Shown: positions 28,801-36,657, counted from the first letter of the stretch. The stretch: DNA of 64,000 bases from MD308 sp051888795 (GCA_051888795.1 JBJFCD010000213.1:45797-109796); one strand, 5' to 3'. Made by a program: numbers and translations. Notes: generated by a model not told the origin, from the letters alone.

Positions 28801-30090
28801 GTAAGAGAACAGAGAAAAGAAAAACGTACCGTCAACTCTTCTGCAATCAATAAGGTAGTCTTTACAGAAGAGATGCGAAAAGAATACACGATTTTATGTC
28901 CACAGATGTCTCCAATCCATTTTGAACTTCTGGAGCCTGCATTTAAAGCAGCCGGATATAAAATTGAAGTACTTCCAAACGACAATAAACAGGCGGTGGA
29001 TGTAGGTCTGAAATATGTAAATAACGATGCCTGCTATCCTTCCCTTATGGTTGTAGGTCAAATCATGGAAGCAATCCTTTCCGGAAAATATGACACAGAT
29101 AAGATTGCCGTTATTATCAGCCAGACAGGCGGTGGATGCCGTGCTTCCAACTACATAGGATTTATCCGCCGGGCCCTGAAAAAAGCAGGATATGCTCACA
29201 TTCCGGTCATCTCCATCAACTTAAGCGGTCTGGAAGAAAATCCGGGATTTAAGATTACTCCATCACTGGCAATCCGTGGAATTTATGGTGCCGTATTCGG
29301 AGACATTTTCATGAAATGTGTTTACCGCCTTCGCCCATACGAGAAAGTTCCGGGATCTGTAAATGCAATGCATGACAAATGGAAACAGGTATGTAAAGAA
29401 TTTGTTGCTTCAAAGCATCCTTCCAGAAGGAAATTTAACAGACTCTGTAGGGAAATCATTGAAGACTTTGACAATAATATTGAACTTTTGGATATCAAAA
29501 AACCGAGAGTTGGCGTTGTTGGTGAGATTCTTGTAAAATTCCTCCCGGCTGCCAACAATTATCTGGTAGACCTTCTGGAAAGCGAAGGCGCTGAAGCAGT
29601 TGTTCCGGACCTTCTGGATTTCCTCTTATACTGCTTCTACAACCAGAACTTTAAGGTTGAAAAACTTGGTTTCAAAAAATCAAAAGCTACAATCGGAAAC
29701 CTTGGAATCAAAGCTTTAGAATGGTTCAGGGCACCTGCAACAAAAGCATTTAAGGCAAGTAAGCATTTCGATCCGCCGGCTAAAATCCAGGAACTTGGAA
29801 AGATGGCATCCGAAATCGTATCTCTTGGAAACCAGACCGGTGAAGGATGGTTCCTTACCGGCGAAATGCTTGAACTTATACATAGCGGCGCACCGAATAT
29901 TGTATGTACACAGCCATTCGCCTGCCTGCCAAATCACGTTGTAGGAAAAGGCGTAATCAAAGAGCTCCGCAGACAATATCCTCAGTCAAACATTGTTGCC
30001 ATCGACTTTGACCCTGGTGCAAGCGAAGTAAATCAGCTGAATCGAATCAAACTTATGTTATCAACAGCAAACAAAAACCTCCGCGCTTAA
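25846..30090 (+). CDS. Fused 2-hydroxyacyl-CoA dehydratase activator / HgdB-like protein
   Basis: A 1414-residue fusion. Two ASKHA ATPase modules of the BadF/BcrA/HgdC family lie in tandem: the first opens LGIDIGSTTVKIAI near residue 8, the second FLGIDAGSTTTKAALV near 325. Each repeats the CxxGxGSF-type cluster segment (GVCAGGTGSFIDQMA; ACSSGCGSFIETFA), where a homodimer normally holds one 4Fe-4S cluster. Then comes a Cys-rich linker (CKGCTNNC) and a DUF2229/HgdB-like C-terminal half with further Cys (GFGC-like NSFGCGLDAV; QTGGGCRASNY). The activators drive one electron with ATP into radical dehydratases. No separate hgdA/hgdB or CoA transferase lies nearby, so the substrate is unknown. The gene is transcribed alone, against its neighbours. 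Confidence 0.9.
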   Translation: MAKKELYTLGIDIGSTTVKIAILDENNDVAFSDYERHFANIQETLSDLLGRAVYKLGAIHVSPVITGSGGLSLAKHLGVPFVQEVIAVSTALQDYAPQTDVAIELGGEDAKIIYFEGGNVEQRMNGVCAGGTGSFIDQMASLLQTDAAGLNEYAKNYKALYTIAARCGVFAKSDIQPLINDGASKEDLSASIFQAVVNQTISGLACGKPIRGHVAFLGGPLHFLSELKEAFIRTLKLDDEHTIAPKHSHLFAAIGSALSSKKDLDVSLQEMQNRLEGKIKMEFEVDRMEPLFASEAEFNEFKERHDKHQVPVKDLSTYHGKAFLGIDAGSTTTKAALVGEDGTLLYSFYHNNDGDPLGTTITAIKDIYSQLPDDVEIVHSCSTGYGEALIKAALLLDEGEVETVSHYYAASFFEPDVDCILDIGGQDMKCIKIKNQTVDSVQLNEACSSGCGSFIETFAKSLNYSVEDFAHEALFATNPIDLGTRCTVFMNSKVKQAQKEGAEVADISAGLAYSVIKNALFKVIKVSDATELGNHIVVQGGTFYNNAVLRSFEKIANCEAIRPDIAGIMGAFGAALIARERYSGCKGTTMLSIEDIEALEYSTTMTKCKGCTNNCRLTINHFSGGRKFITGNRCERGLGKEKSANKLPNLFEYKLHRYFDYTPLSDEEAVRGEIGIPRVLNMYENYPFWFTFFNTLKFKVVLSPASTRKVYELGIESIPSESECYPAKLAHGHVQWLIDKGVKHIFYPSIPYERNEFAEANNHYNCPIVTSYPENIKNNIDAIVHGDVDFIHPFINLENEDTISYRLIEELSDKFNIPAAEIKSAVHAAWEELSSCRNDMRKKGEETVKYLDETGNRGIVLAGRPYHIDPEVNHGIPELVNSYNVAVLTEDSISHLHQVERPLNVMDQWMYHSRLYAAANFVKTKDNLDLIQLNSFGCGLDAVTTDQVAEILNNSDKIYTSLKIDEVNNLGAARIRVRSLLAAIRVREQRKEKRTVNSSAINKVVFTEEMRKEYTILCPQMSPIHFELLEPAFKAAGYKIEVLPNDNKQAVDVGLKYVNNDACYPSLMVVGQIMEAILSGKYDTDKIAVIISQTGGGCRASNYIGFIRRALKKAGYAHIPVISINLSGLEENPGFKITPSLAIRGIYGAVFGDIFMKCVYRLRPYEKVPGSVNAMHDKWKQVCKEFVASKHPSRRKFNRLCREIIEDFDNNIELLDIKKPRVGVVGEILVKFLPAANNYLVDLLESEGAEAVVPDLLDFLLYCFYNQNFKVEKLGFKKSKATIGNLGIKALEWFRAPATKAFKASKHFDPPAKIQELGKMASEIVSLGNQTGEGWFLTGEMLELIHSGAPNIVCTQPFACLPNHVVGKGVIKELRRQYPQSNIVAIDFDPGASEVNQLNRIKLMLSTANKNLRA

Positions 30091-30103
30091 TTGCGGAGGT
30101 TTT
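30074..30103 (+). terminator. Terminator overlapping the activator stop codon
   Basis: Perfect 11-bp stem AAAACCTCCGC / GCGGAGGTTTT (30074-30084 and 30093-30103). The stop codon lies in the loop. The A and T flanks are symmetric, so it can also end the convergent small ORF at 30118-30273. Confidence 0.9.
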
Positions 30104-30117
30104 CTCTATCTATTCTT

Positions 30118-30273
30118 CTAAACATTCCTGATATGCAGAGCATCATCCCCTGACTCTATCTCAGCCATCTGTCTGTCATAATTCTCTTTCAAAAACAGAT
30201 CCAGCTTCCCCATAAAATAAAATCCGAACACAAAAATCATCAGCATTATTGCTATCAGTAATAATCTCTGCAT
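30118..30273 (-). CDS. Small membrane protein, 51 residues
   Basis: Not in a conventional size range but well supported. The minus strand reads MQRLLLIAIMLMIFVFGF and so on, one hydrophobic helix over residues 3-20, then a polar tail (KLDLFLKENYDRQMAEIES) ending HIRNV. A strong GGGGGTG site lies 6 bp before the ATG. The stop at 30118-30120 is 15 bp from the bidirectional terminator of the convergent activator gene. It is an isolated single-gene unit between that gene and the ptsI terminator. I recognise no family. Confidence 0.62.
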   Translation of the reverse strand: MQRLLLIAIMLMIFVFGFYFMGKLDLFLKENYDRQMAEIESGDDALHIRNV

Positions 30274-30356
30274 ATCTTCACCCCCTGCCAATTATCCGAT
30301 TTTCTAAATTCCTTTTATGATACTTTTATCATACGACAAATCAGATAAAGAGAGTA

Positions 30357-30403
30357 AAAAGGGTATCTTCATCCGTATTAAGAACGTCTAAAGATACCCT
30401 TTT
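30357..30403 (-). terminator. Terminator after ptsI
   Basis: Perfect 13-bp stem (arms 30357-30369 and 30391-30403, AAAAGGGTATCTT with AAGATACCCTTTT) with a T run on the minus strand. It ends the PTS operon about 75 bp after the ptsI stop. Between the stop and the hairpin (30404-30478) I see nothing. Confidence 0.88.
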
Positions 30404-30478
30404 CCTATTTATTTTCCTTCATTGCTGCCAAATTTGTGCTTATAGCGCTCGATGCACTCTTAATTTCAATTATCTCTT

Positions 30479-32104
30479 TTAGTCCTGTTCGATACTCATC
30501 TCGCGGATAATCTTTCTGATTGGCAGCACAAATGATGGTGATACAGACAATTCATCGATTCCCATCTCAAGAAATGTCTTTGTAAGGCTTGTATCCGCAC
30601 CGAGTTCTCCACAGATTCCAACCCAGCAGCCATGTTTATGTCCGTTTTCAATCGTCATCTGGATCATACGGAGCACCGCCGGATGATGAGAATCATATAT
30701 GTTGTCCAGTTTCATATTCTGCCTGTCAATTGCCAATGTATACTGTGTCAGATCGTTTGTGCCGATACTGAAGAAATCCACTTCTTCCGCAAGCAAATCG
30801 CTGATCATAACAGCTGCCGGAGTCTCAATCATAATACCCTGCTCGACATCTCCATAAGGAATACCTTTAAAATCCAGTTCTGCCTTCACCGATTCCACAA
30901 TCGCTTTAATCTGTTTTACTTCGTTAACCGATATGATCATAGGATACATGATTGCAATATTTCCATATGCACTGGCGCGAAGCAAAGCACGAAGCTGTGT
31001 CCTGAAAATTTCCTGCCTGTCAAGACAGATACGAATTGCTCTGTATCCCATAGCCGGGTTTTCTTCATGATCCATGTTAAAGTAATCTACCTGCTTATCT
31101 GCACCTATATCAAGGGTTCTTACGATAACTTTCTTTCCTGCCATATTTTCAGCTACTGTTTTATACACCTGAAACTGCGTCTCTTCATCCGGATAATCCT
31201 CAGATTCCAGGTACAGAAACTCACTTCTGAAAAGTCCTATTCCGGCGGCATCATTCGCCAGAACATTTGTGACATCCTTCACGCTTCCGATATTCGCATA
31301 CAAACGGATTTTCTTTCCATCCATAGTTATATCCTCTTTGCCTTTTAACTGCAAAAGAAGATTTCGTGCTTCCATATCCTCTTTCTGGCGTTTTTTCATC
31401 TCATTCAGGATATCTTCGTCCGGCTCAATATATAAAGTTCCTGAATATCCGTCTACAACCGCCATTTTTCCATTCCACTCTTCGCAGATCTCCACTCCGA
31501 TGAGTGCCGGAATGTTCATCGTTCTGGCGAGAATTGCAGTGTGGGAATTCGAAGAGCCATGACGCGTTACAAATGCAAGGAGCTTGTCCTTATCCATCTG
31601 CACTGTTTCGCTCGGCGCCAGATCATCTGCCACAACAATCACCGGTTTCTCGCCGATATCTCCACCATTTTCTCTTCCACTTAATATATTTACAAGTCTC
31701 TCAGAAATGTCTTTGACATCCGCCGCACGGGCTTTGAAATAGTCATCTTCCATCTCTGCAAACATCTTCGCAAAATTATCTCCGGTTGTTGCAACCGCAA
31801 ATTCCGCATTTACCTGCTGTGTCTCAATGATATTGACGATGGAATCAACATAATCATCATCTTCCATCATCATCATATGCACTTCAAACACAGCAGCATT
31901 CATCTCGCCAACTTCTTTTACAGCTTTTTCATACAACTCACCAAGCTGTGCGATAGCTTTATCTCTGGCTTCTTCATATCTCTTCACTTCAGAAGCTGTA
32001 TCTTCCACTCTGCTTCGCTTTACTGACTGTTCCCCTTTATGGTAAAACAGTATTTTTCCAATGGCAATTCCTTTGAAAATTGATTTTCCAGTTACTTTTT
32101 CCAT
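30479..32104 (-). CDS. ptsI: PTS enzyme I (phosphoenolpyruvate-protein phosphotransferase)
   Basis: Takes phosphate from PEP and passes it to HPr, the entry of all PTS sugar uptake. 541 residues with the N-terminal HPr-binding helical domain, the phosphohistidine domain with TRHGSSNSHTAILAR (H188), and the C-terminal PEP barrel (GIGLFRSEFLYL, MIETPAAVMISDLLAEEVDFFSIGTNDL, and GICGELGAD with the active Cys). The gene follows ptsH by 24 bp and ends the operon. Confidence 0.97.
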   Translation of the reverse strand: MEKVTGKSIFKGIAIGKILFYHKGEQSVKRSRVEDTASEVKRYEEARDKAIAQLGELYEKAVKEVGEMNAAVFEVHMMMMEDDDYVDSIVNIIETQQVNAEFAVATTGDNFAKMFAEMEDDYFKARAADVKDISERLVNILSGRENGGDIGEKPVIVVADDLAPSETVQMDKDKLLAFVTRHGSSNSHTAILARTMNIPALIGVEICEEWNGKMAVVDGYSGTLYIEPDEDILNEMKKRQKEDMEARNLLLQLKGKEDITMDGKKIRLYANIGSVKDVTNVLANDAAGIGLFRSEFLYLESEDYPDEETQFQVYKTVAENMAGKKVIVRTLDIGADKQVDYFNMDHEENPAMGYRAIRICLDRQEIFRTQLRALLRASAYGNIAIMYPMIISVNEVKQIKAIVESVKAELDFKGIPYGDVEQGIMIETPAAVMISDLLAEEVDFFSIGTNDLTQYTLAIDRQNMKLDNIYDSHHPAVLRMIQMTIENGHKHGCWVGICGELGADTSLTKTFLEMGIDELSVSPSFVLPIRKIIREMSIEQD

Positions 32105-32128
32105 CCTGATACCTCTTTTGATACCTTC

Positions 32129-32386
32129 TTATAAGTTCTCTTTGAAAAATGTTTCCATTGCTTCACAAGCTTTCTCTTCATCAGCGCCTTCTACTTCTAC
32201 TGTAACCTCTTCACCGCATTTTACGCCAAGTCCCATCAGGACCATAAGTTTCTTCGCATCTGCTTTCTTCTCTCCCTTTTTAATCATAACAGAAGATTCA
32301 TATTTTTTTGCTTCTTTTACAAGCATTCCTGCCGGTCTTGCATGGATTCCAACTTCATCAGTAATAACGTAATTAAATGTTCTCAT
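32129..32386 (-). CDS. ptsH: HPr phosphocarrier protein lacking Ser46
   Basis: Carries phosphate from enzyme I to sugar EIIA domains. 85 residues with the active histidine in DEVGIHARPAG (H15, with R17). At the HPr-kinase site, where Firmicutes HPr has Ser46 (AKSIMGVMSLG in Bacillus), this protein reads DAKKLMVLMGLG, with Lys at position 46. It therefore cannot be serine-phosphorylated there. It sits between the antiterminator gene and ptsI. AAGGAG precedes the ATG. Confidence 0.95.
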   Translation of the reverse strand: MRTFNYVITDEVGIHARPAGMLVKEAKKYESSVMIKKGEKKADAKKLMVLMGLGVKCGEEVTVEVEGADEEKACEAMETFFKENL

Positions 32387-32448
32387 AATAAATTCTCCTT
32401 CTCATTTTAAATTATTATTTTCAGCCTGTACACCTACGCAGAGTGATA

Positions 32449-33306
32449 TCATTTTGTATCTTCTGCCACTTCATCAGAAGCAACTCTTTCGATATGCATA
32501 GCCAGATAACCAATCTCTACGTCATCCAATGTGCATTTAAGGCTTTTTCCTACCTGCTTACAAATATGCTTTGCCGTCTCAAACGACTGCGGAAATTTGA
32601 TTTCCATATAATCATTCATATTCAGTTTTAATTTTTCCCCGTTTAATGCTCTCGCGACCATATGTCTCACATGATTCATCAAACGGTTATAGGACAATGA
32701 CATTACATCAATCGTCTTTCCGGTTTCTTTCTCTACAAGATTGATGCATTCCCTGACAGAGCCTGCAATTTGCATTGCCTGTGAAACCTTTTGTTCCTCA
32801 ATCGCAGAGTGGACGTGAAGCGCAATGTAACCAATCTCATCATCATTGATCTGAATACCCATGCGCTCCTTTAAAAGCGGTTCAATGCATTTTGCGACTT
32901 TAAATTCCATGTAAAACAATACACGGATATCATCAGTCAGCGGATTACTGATCTGCTCATTATTTTTTATTCTTTTCGCGGCAAATTCAATATGATCTGC
33001 CATAGGAAAGAGAATTGACCTGTCTATTTTTCCAAAAGTTTTTTCTGCCTCATTTAAAACTTCATTGGCAATTTCCAGACAAACTGGGGAAACAGATTTC
33101 GCAATTTCTTTCGCACTTCCACGGTCTGTCTCCTCTGTCAGCGAATAAACGGTAGCATCACTTCCGGCTTCAATCCATTCACTGACTTTTTTGCCAAATC
33201 CGACACCCTTTCCTAAGATCATACATTCCTTTTTCTTTTCCCCATGCATTGCAATCACTGCATTATGATTTAATACTTTTATTACTCTATATTTCACTTC
33301 GTCCAC
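32449..33306 (-). CDS. BglG/LicT/GlcT-type transcription antiterminator
   Basis: 285 residues. An N-terminal RNA-binding CAT domain (YRVIKVLNHNAVIAM, GKGVGFGKK) is followed by two PTS regulation domains with conserved histidines: PRD1 H105, H164 and H166 (PMADHIEFAAKRI, YIALHVHSA), PRD2 H212/H215 and H271 (NHVRHMVARAL, GYLAMHIERV). Such proteins bind a RAT hairpin and prevent termination when PTS sugar is transported. A matching RAT/terminator sits ahead of the upstream ptsG gene at 35616-35690, making this its likely regulator. GlcT and LicT are both possible names; position favours GlcT. Confidence 0.92.
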   Translation of the reverse strand: MDEVKYRVIKVLNHNAVIAMHGEKKKECMILGKGVGFGKKVSEWIEAGSDATVYSLTEETDRGSAKEIAKSVSPVCLEIANEVLNEAEKTFGKIDRSILFPMADHIEFAAKRIKNNEQISNPLTDDIRVLFYMEFKVAKCIEPLLKERMGIQINDDEIGYIALHVHSAIEEQKVSQAMQIAGSVRECINLVEKETGKTIDVMSLSYNRLMNHVRHMVARALNGEKLKLNMNDYMEIKFPQSFETAKHICKQVGKSLKCTLDDVEIGYLAMHIERVASDEVAEDTK

Positions 33307-33391
33307 TCACTCTTTCTCTTTGCTCTTTATTTTTGAGCAAGTACCTCTCTAAATCCTCTGATTTGACTGTTTATTATTCGTCCAGACAATT

Positions 33392-35539
33392 CTACTCGTA
33401 TATATCAACTGCAAAAAGTGCTTCTCCCGCCTGAATCTCCCCTTCTCTTATCAGACGTATTTTCTGATTGTCTTCAAGCTCTGTACACAAGATCGGTGAC
33501 ACTAAAGATGGCGCATTCGCATTCAGATAATCAAGATCAAGCTTCAGCATCGGAGTACCTTTCTTTACTTTCTGCCCATTTTCAACAAGAACTTCAAAAC
33601 CTTCACCGTTAAGTTTTACAGTATCAATTCCCATGTGGATCAAAAGACTTACACCTGAATCTGTCAGAAATCCGACCGCATGCTTTGTCTCAAACACAAA
33701 GCAGACTTCACCGTCTTCCGGAGCATACACATATGGATCCTGTGGTGTTACAACTGCACCGTCTCCCATCATTCTTCCTGCAAATGCTTCATCCGGTGCG
33801 GTAGAAAGATCAGCCGCAGCTCCAGTCACCGGACTTGAAATAATAATAGATTCAACAATCTTTCCTGACTCTTCTTTCTCAACTGTGTCTTCTGTTTCTT
33901 CACTCTGTACATTTTCTGAAGCAATAAATTCCTCATCCGGCGCTGTTTCAAGATAATCTTCCAGATTCGACTTAATCACAGTAACTCTTGGTCCGTAAAT
34001 GATCTGCACACCATTCCCTTTATGAACCACTCCGGAAGCTCCTGTTGATTTTAAGAGTGCATCACTTACAAGTTCTGCCTTATATACTGTGCAGCGAAGT
34101 CTTGTCGCACAGCAGTCAACATCAGAGATATTTTTCTTCCCGCCAAGACCTTCACAGATTGTTCTGGAAAGTGCATCTTCTGCTGTCTCCTCACCTGTTG
34201 TATCTTTGTTTCCTTTTTTCTTTGCTTCCACATCACTTCTTCTATATAATTTCACTTCTTCACTGTCATCGCGACCTGGTGTTTTTAAATCCATTTTTTT
34301 GATCAGGAAACTGAACAGGAAATAATATACGATAAAATATCCGACACCTACGATTACGACCCAGATCCAGTTTGTCTTACTGTTTCCCTGAAGAATACCA
34401 AACAGGAACAAGTCAATAAGTCCACCTGAAAAAGTCATGCCGACTCCTACACTAAATACATGCATCAGCATATATGCAAGTCCTGCAAATACACAGTGGA
34501 TTCCGTATAAAAGCGGTGCCACAAAAAGGAATGTAAATTCCAGAGGTTCTGTAATACCTGTCAGCATGGAAGTAAGTGCTGCAGAAAGAAGAAGACCTTC
34601 TACTGCTTTCTTCTTTTCAGGCTTCGCAGTCTTATACATTGCAAGTGCCGCTCCCGGAAGTCCGAAGATCATAAGCGGGAACTTACCTGACATAAATCTT
34701 GTTGCAGAAACAGCAAAATGCTCTACACTCGGATCAGCAAGCTGTGCGAAGAAAATGTTCTGTGCACCTTCGATAAGTTTTCCGCCGACTTCCATAGTGC
34801 CGCCCACACCTGTCTGCCAGAACGGAAGATAGAATACGTGATGAAGTCCGAATGGAATGAGCAGACGCTCCATAAATCCATATACCCATGTTCCTGCATA
34901 TCCGGAATTTAAAACCACATTTCCTACTGCGTAAATACCATTCTGGATCACCGGCCAGATAAAGAACATCAAAATTCCCACTGCGGTGTAGACAACTGCG
35001 CTGACAATCGGGACGAACCTTGTACCTCCGAAGAAGGAAAGTACCTGCGGAAGCTCAATCTTATAGAACTTATTGTGAAGTGCAGCAACTCCAAGTCCTA
35101 CAATAATACCACCGAACACACCCATCTGAAGAGAAGTAATCCCACATACAGATGCAGTAGAGCCGTTCAGCATATTTTCTGTACCACCGGTAATTTCAAT
35201 CATTGCACCAATTGACGCATGCATAATAAAAAAAGCAATTGCTGCAGCAAGAGCTGCTACTTCTTTCTCTTTTTTTGCCATACCAATTGCAACACCCATT
35301 GCAAAAATGATCGGTAAGTTTGCAAATACAATATCTCCAGCCTCTTTCATTACTGTAAACACTGCATTAAACACTGTACCCGGTCCCATAATATTTAGCA
35401 ATCCGTATGTTTCAAGCATCGTCTCGTTCGTAAAGGAACCGCCGACTCCCAAAAGAAGTCCCGCTACCGGCAGAATCGCAATCGGCAGCATAAAGGATCT
35501 TCCGACGCGCTGAAGCACGCCAAAAATTTTGTCTTTCAT
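33392..35539 (-). CDS. ptsG: Glucose-family PTS transporter, fused EIICBA
   Basis: Imports and phosphorylates a sugar, most probably glucose. 715 residues. EIIC (about 1-400) has around ten membrane segments and family motifs MKEAGDIVFANLPIIFAMG and ALTSMLTGITEPLEFTFLF. EIIB (about 455-530) carries VDCCATRLRC with the phosphocysteine C477. EIIA (about 570-715) carries KHAVGF and LLIHMGIDTVKL with phosphohistidine H635. The start at 35539 has AAGGAG; an in-frame codon 18 bp upstream does not. It heads the transcript to the antiterminator, ptsH and ptsI. GlcNAc-specific relatives share this layout, so glucose is likely but not proved. Confidence 0.93.
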   Translation of the reverse strand: MKDKIFGVLQRVGRSFMLPIAILPVAGLLLGVGGSFTNETMLETYGLLNIMGPGTVFNAVFTVMKEAGDIVFANLPIIFAMGVAIGMAKKEKEVAALAAAIAFFIMHASIGAMIEITGGTENMLNGSTASVCGITSLQMGVFGGIIVGLGVAALHNKFYKIELPQVLSFFGGTRFVPIVSAVVYTAVGILMFFIWPVIQNGIYAVGNVVLNSGYAGTWVYGFMERLLIPFGLHHVFYLPFWQTGVGGTMEVGGKLIEGAQNIFFAQLADPSVEHFAVSATRFMSGKFPLMIFGLPGAALAMYKTAKPEKKKAVEGLLLSAALTSMLTGITEPLEFTFLFVAPLLYGIHCVFAGLAYMLMHVFSVGVGMTFSGGLIDLFLFGILQGNSKTNWIWVVIVGVGYFIVYYFLFSFLIKKMDLKTPGRDDSEEVKLYRRSDVEAKKKGNKDTTGEETAEDALSRTICEGLGGKKNISDVDCCATRLRCTVYKAELVSDALLKSTGASGVVHKGNGVQIIYGPRVTVIKSNLEDYLETAPDEEFIASENVQSEETEDTVEKEESGKIVESIIISSPVTGAAADLSTAPDEAFAGRMMGDGAVVTPQDPYVYAPEDGEVCFVFETKHAVGFLTDSGVSLLIHMGIDTVKLNGEGFEVLVENGQKVKKGTPMLKLDLDYLNANAPSLVSPILCTELEDNQKIRLIREGEIQAGEALFAVDIYE

Positions 35540-35615
35540 TTTTCTTCTCCTTTTCACATTTTATTCTCGACAGAATATGTGCATATCATGCGGTTTTTAT
35601 AAAAATTAATGGTAC

Positions 35616-35669
35616 AAAAAAAGCATTAACACACATAAACATCCAAAAACATTTATGTATAGTTAATGC
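35616..35669 (-). terminator. Leader terminator controlled by antitermination, upstream of ptsG
   Basis: On the minus strand GCATTAAC (35662-35669) pairs with GTTAATGC (35623-35630), extended inside by ACATAAA/TTTATGT, then seven T residues (35616-35622). It lies 77 bp before the ptsG start, so it can stop transcription before the gene. Confidence 0.85.
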
Positions 35670-35690
35670 CTCCCGATCAAGTAACATACT
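35657..35690 (-). promoter_or_regulatory. RAT-like ribonucleic antiterminator site
   Basis: The minus strand reads TATGTTACTTGATCGGGAGG directly before CATTAAC, matching the RAT pattern TGTTACT-n-AGGCA-n-AAC bound by LicT/GlcT proteins. Its 3' part overlaps the 5' arm of the terminator at 35616-35669, so the two structures are mutually exclusive. Confidence 0.7.
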
Positions 35691-35702
35691 ATATCTGTAA
35701 TA

Positions 35703-35731
35703 AACTTATCATTTCAAAAAGCTTTTGTCAA
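35703..35731 (-). promoter_or_regulatory. Possible ptsG promoter
   Basis: Consensus TTGACA at 35726-35731 inside the 3' end of the HAD gene, with TAAGTT at 35703-35708 after 17 bp. The -10 is poor. It is the only good -35 before the RAT. Confidence 0.4.
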
Positions 35732-36391
35732 GACAAATTTTTGTATATCTTCTACGGCCTCAGCAATATAATCCGCTCCAGCCTCCTCAAGTTCTTCACG
35801 ACTTCCAAATCCATAAAGAACCCCAAGGCAGTCGATTCCTACTTCTTTTGCCCCGATCACATCATGTTTTCTGTCGCCAATCATAAGAACTCTTTCTCTG
35901 TCCTCTTTCTTATATACATCAAGTCCACATTTTTCAAATGCATATCGGATCACTTCCGCTTTTGTCGCACGGCCTCCACTAAGTTCCATCCCCGCCACAT
36001 GATCGAAGTAGGGAGCCAGACCAAAATGCTCGATAATTCTTTTCGCATACGGTTCCGGCTTTGAAGTGGCAACCACTGTCATCTTACCCGCCACTTTCAA
36101 GGTTTTGATCATTTCTTCAAACCCGTCGTAAACAAGATTCTCATAAATTCCTTTATCCTGATAATATTCACGATAGTATTTCACTCCAAGAAGTGCCTCT
36201 TCCTCGGAAAATCCATAAAATTCTCGGAACGAATCTGTAAGAGGTGGTCCGAGAAACTTGTATAATTTCGTCCTGTCGGTCTCTGTGATTCCAAATTTTT
36301 TAAGCGCATACATTACAGAATTAGTAATCCCCAGAGAAGAATCCGTAATCGTTCCATCCAGATCAAAGAAAAACACATCATAAGATTTCAT
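35714..36391 (-). CDS. HAD-family phosphatase (phosphoglycolate phosphatase-like)
   Basis: 225 residues. The aspartate nucleophile lies in FFFDLDGTITDSS (D10, D12), with motif II VVATSKPEPYA and motif III/IV MIGDRKHDVIGAKE. The helical cap is of the type found in Gph/PpaX-like enzymes, so substrates could be phosphoglycolate or pyrophosphate; not decidable here. The start at 36391 has AGGAGG 6 bp away; the ATG two codons earlier touches that site. It begins 10 bp after the DUF6472-like gene. Confidence 0.88.
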   Translation of the reverse strand: MKSYDVFFFDLDGTITDSSLGITNSVMYALKKFGITETDRTKLYKFLGPPLTDSFREFYGFSEEEALLGVKYYREYYQDKGIYENLVYDGFEEMIKTLKVAGKMTVVATSKPEPYAKRIIEHFGLAPYFDHVAGMELSGGRATKAEVIRYAFEKCGLDVYKKEDRERVLMIGDRKHDVIGAKEVGIDCLGVLYGFGSREELEEAGADYIAEAVEDIQKFVLTKAF

Positions 36392-36401
36392 ATCCATCCT
36401 C

Positions 36402-36575
36402 CTACATTTGGTGTCGTACAATCTTATAATCATCATTCGACTGATAATACGGACAGTTCTTATAATTGCTGTTCATAAAACGGTAGTATTCATCCTCATC
36501 TAAATTTACATCACAGAAATAACATCCTTCTTCATCATCATAAATATAGTTTGCACAAAACTCACATGCCGCCAT
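36402..36575 (-). CDS. Small cysteine-rich protein (DUF6472-like)
   Basis: 57 residues beginning MAACEFCANYIYDDEEG. It has CxxC near residue 4, a second C-x2-C (GCYFC) near residue 19 and a later Cys (YKNCPYY), so it likely binds zinc. It is acidic in the middle (DEDEYYRFM). I recall this type as a small Clostridia-specific family annotated DUF6472. AAAGGAG precedes the chosen ATG; the 13-codon upstream extension lacks a site. It lies 10 bp before the HAD gene and after the gpmI terminator. Function unknown. Confidence 0.8.
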   Translation of the reverse strand: MAACEFCANYIYDDEEGCYFCDVNLDEDEYYRFMNSNYKNCPYYQSNDDYKIVRHQM

Positions 36576-36612
36576 AAGCAATCTCCTTTCAAATAGGTAC
36601 AGGGGAAAATGC

Positions 36613-36654
36613 AATTTGGGACGTAGACTTTTGCAAAAAGTCTACGTCCCAAAT
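36613..36654 (-). terminator. Long perfect hairpin after gpmI
   Basis: Nearly 20 bp of uninterrupted stem (AATTTGGGACGTAGACTTTT and its complement) around a short loop, directly after the gpmI stop at 36658. The downstream T content on the minus strand is modest. It is the most stable hairpin in the window. Confidence 0.75.
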
Positions 36655-36657
36655 TTA

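Noticed and set aside
30632..31348. A 238-codon + strand frame
   Set aside because: Antisense to ptsI, whose motifs are continuous; shadow of that gene.
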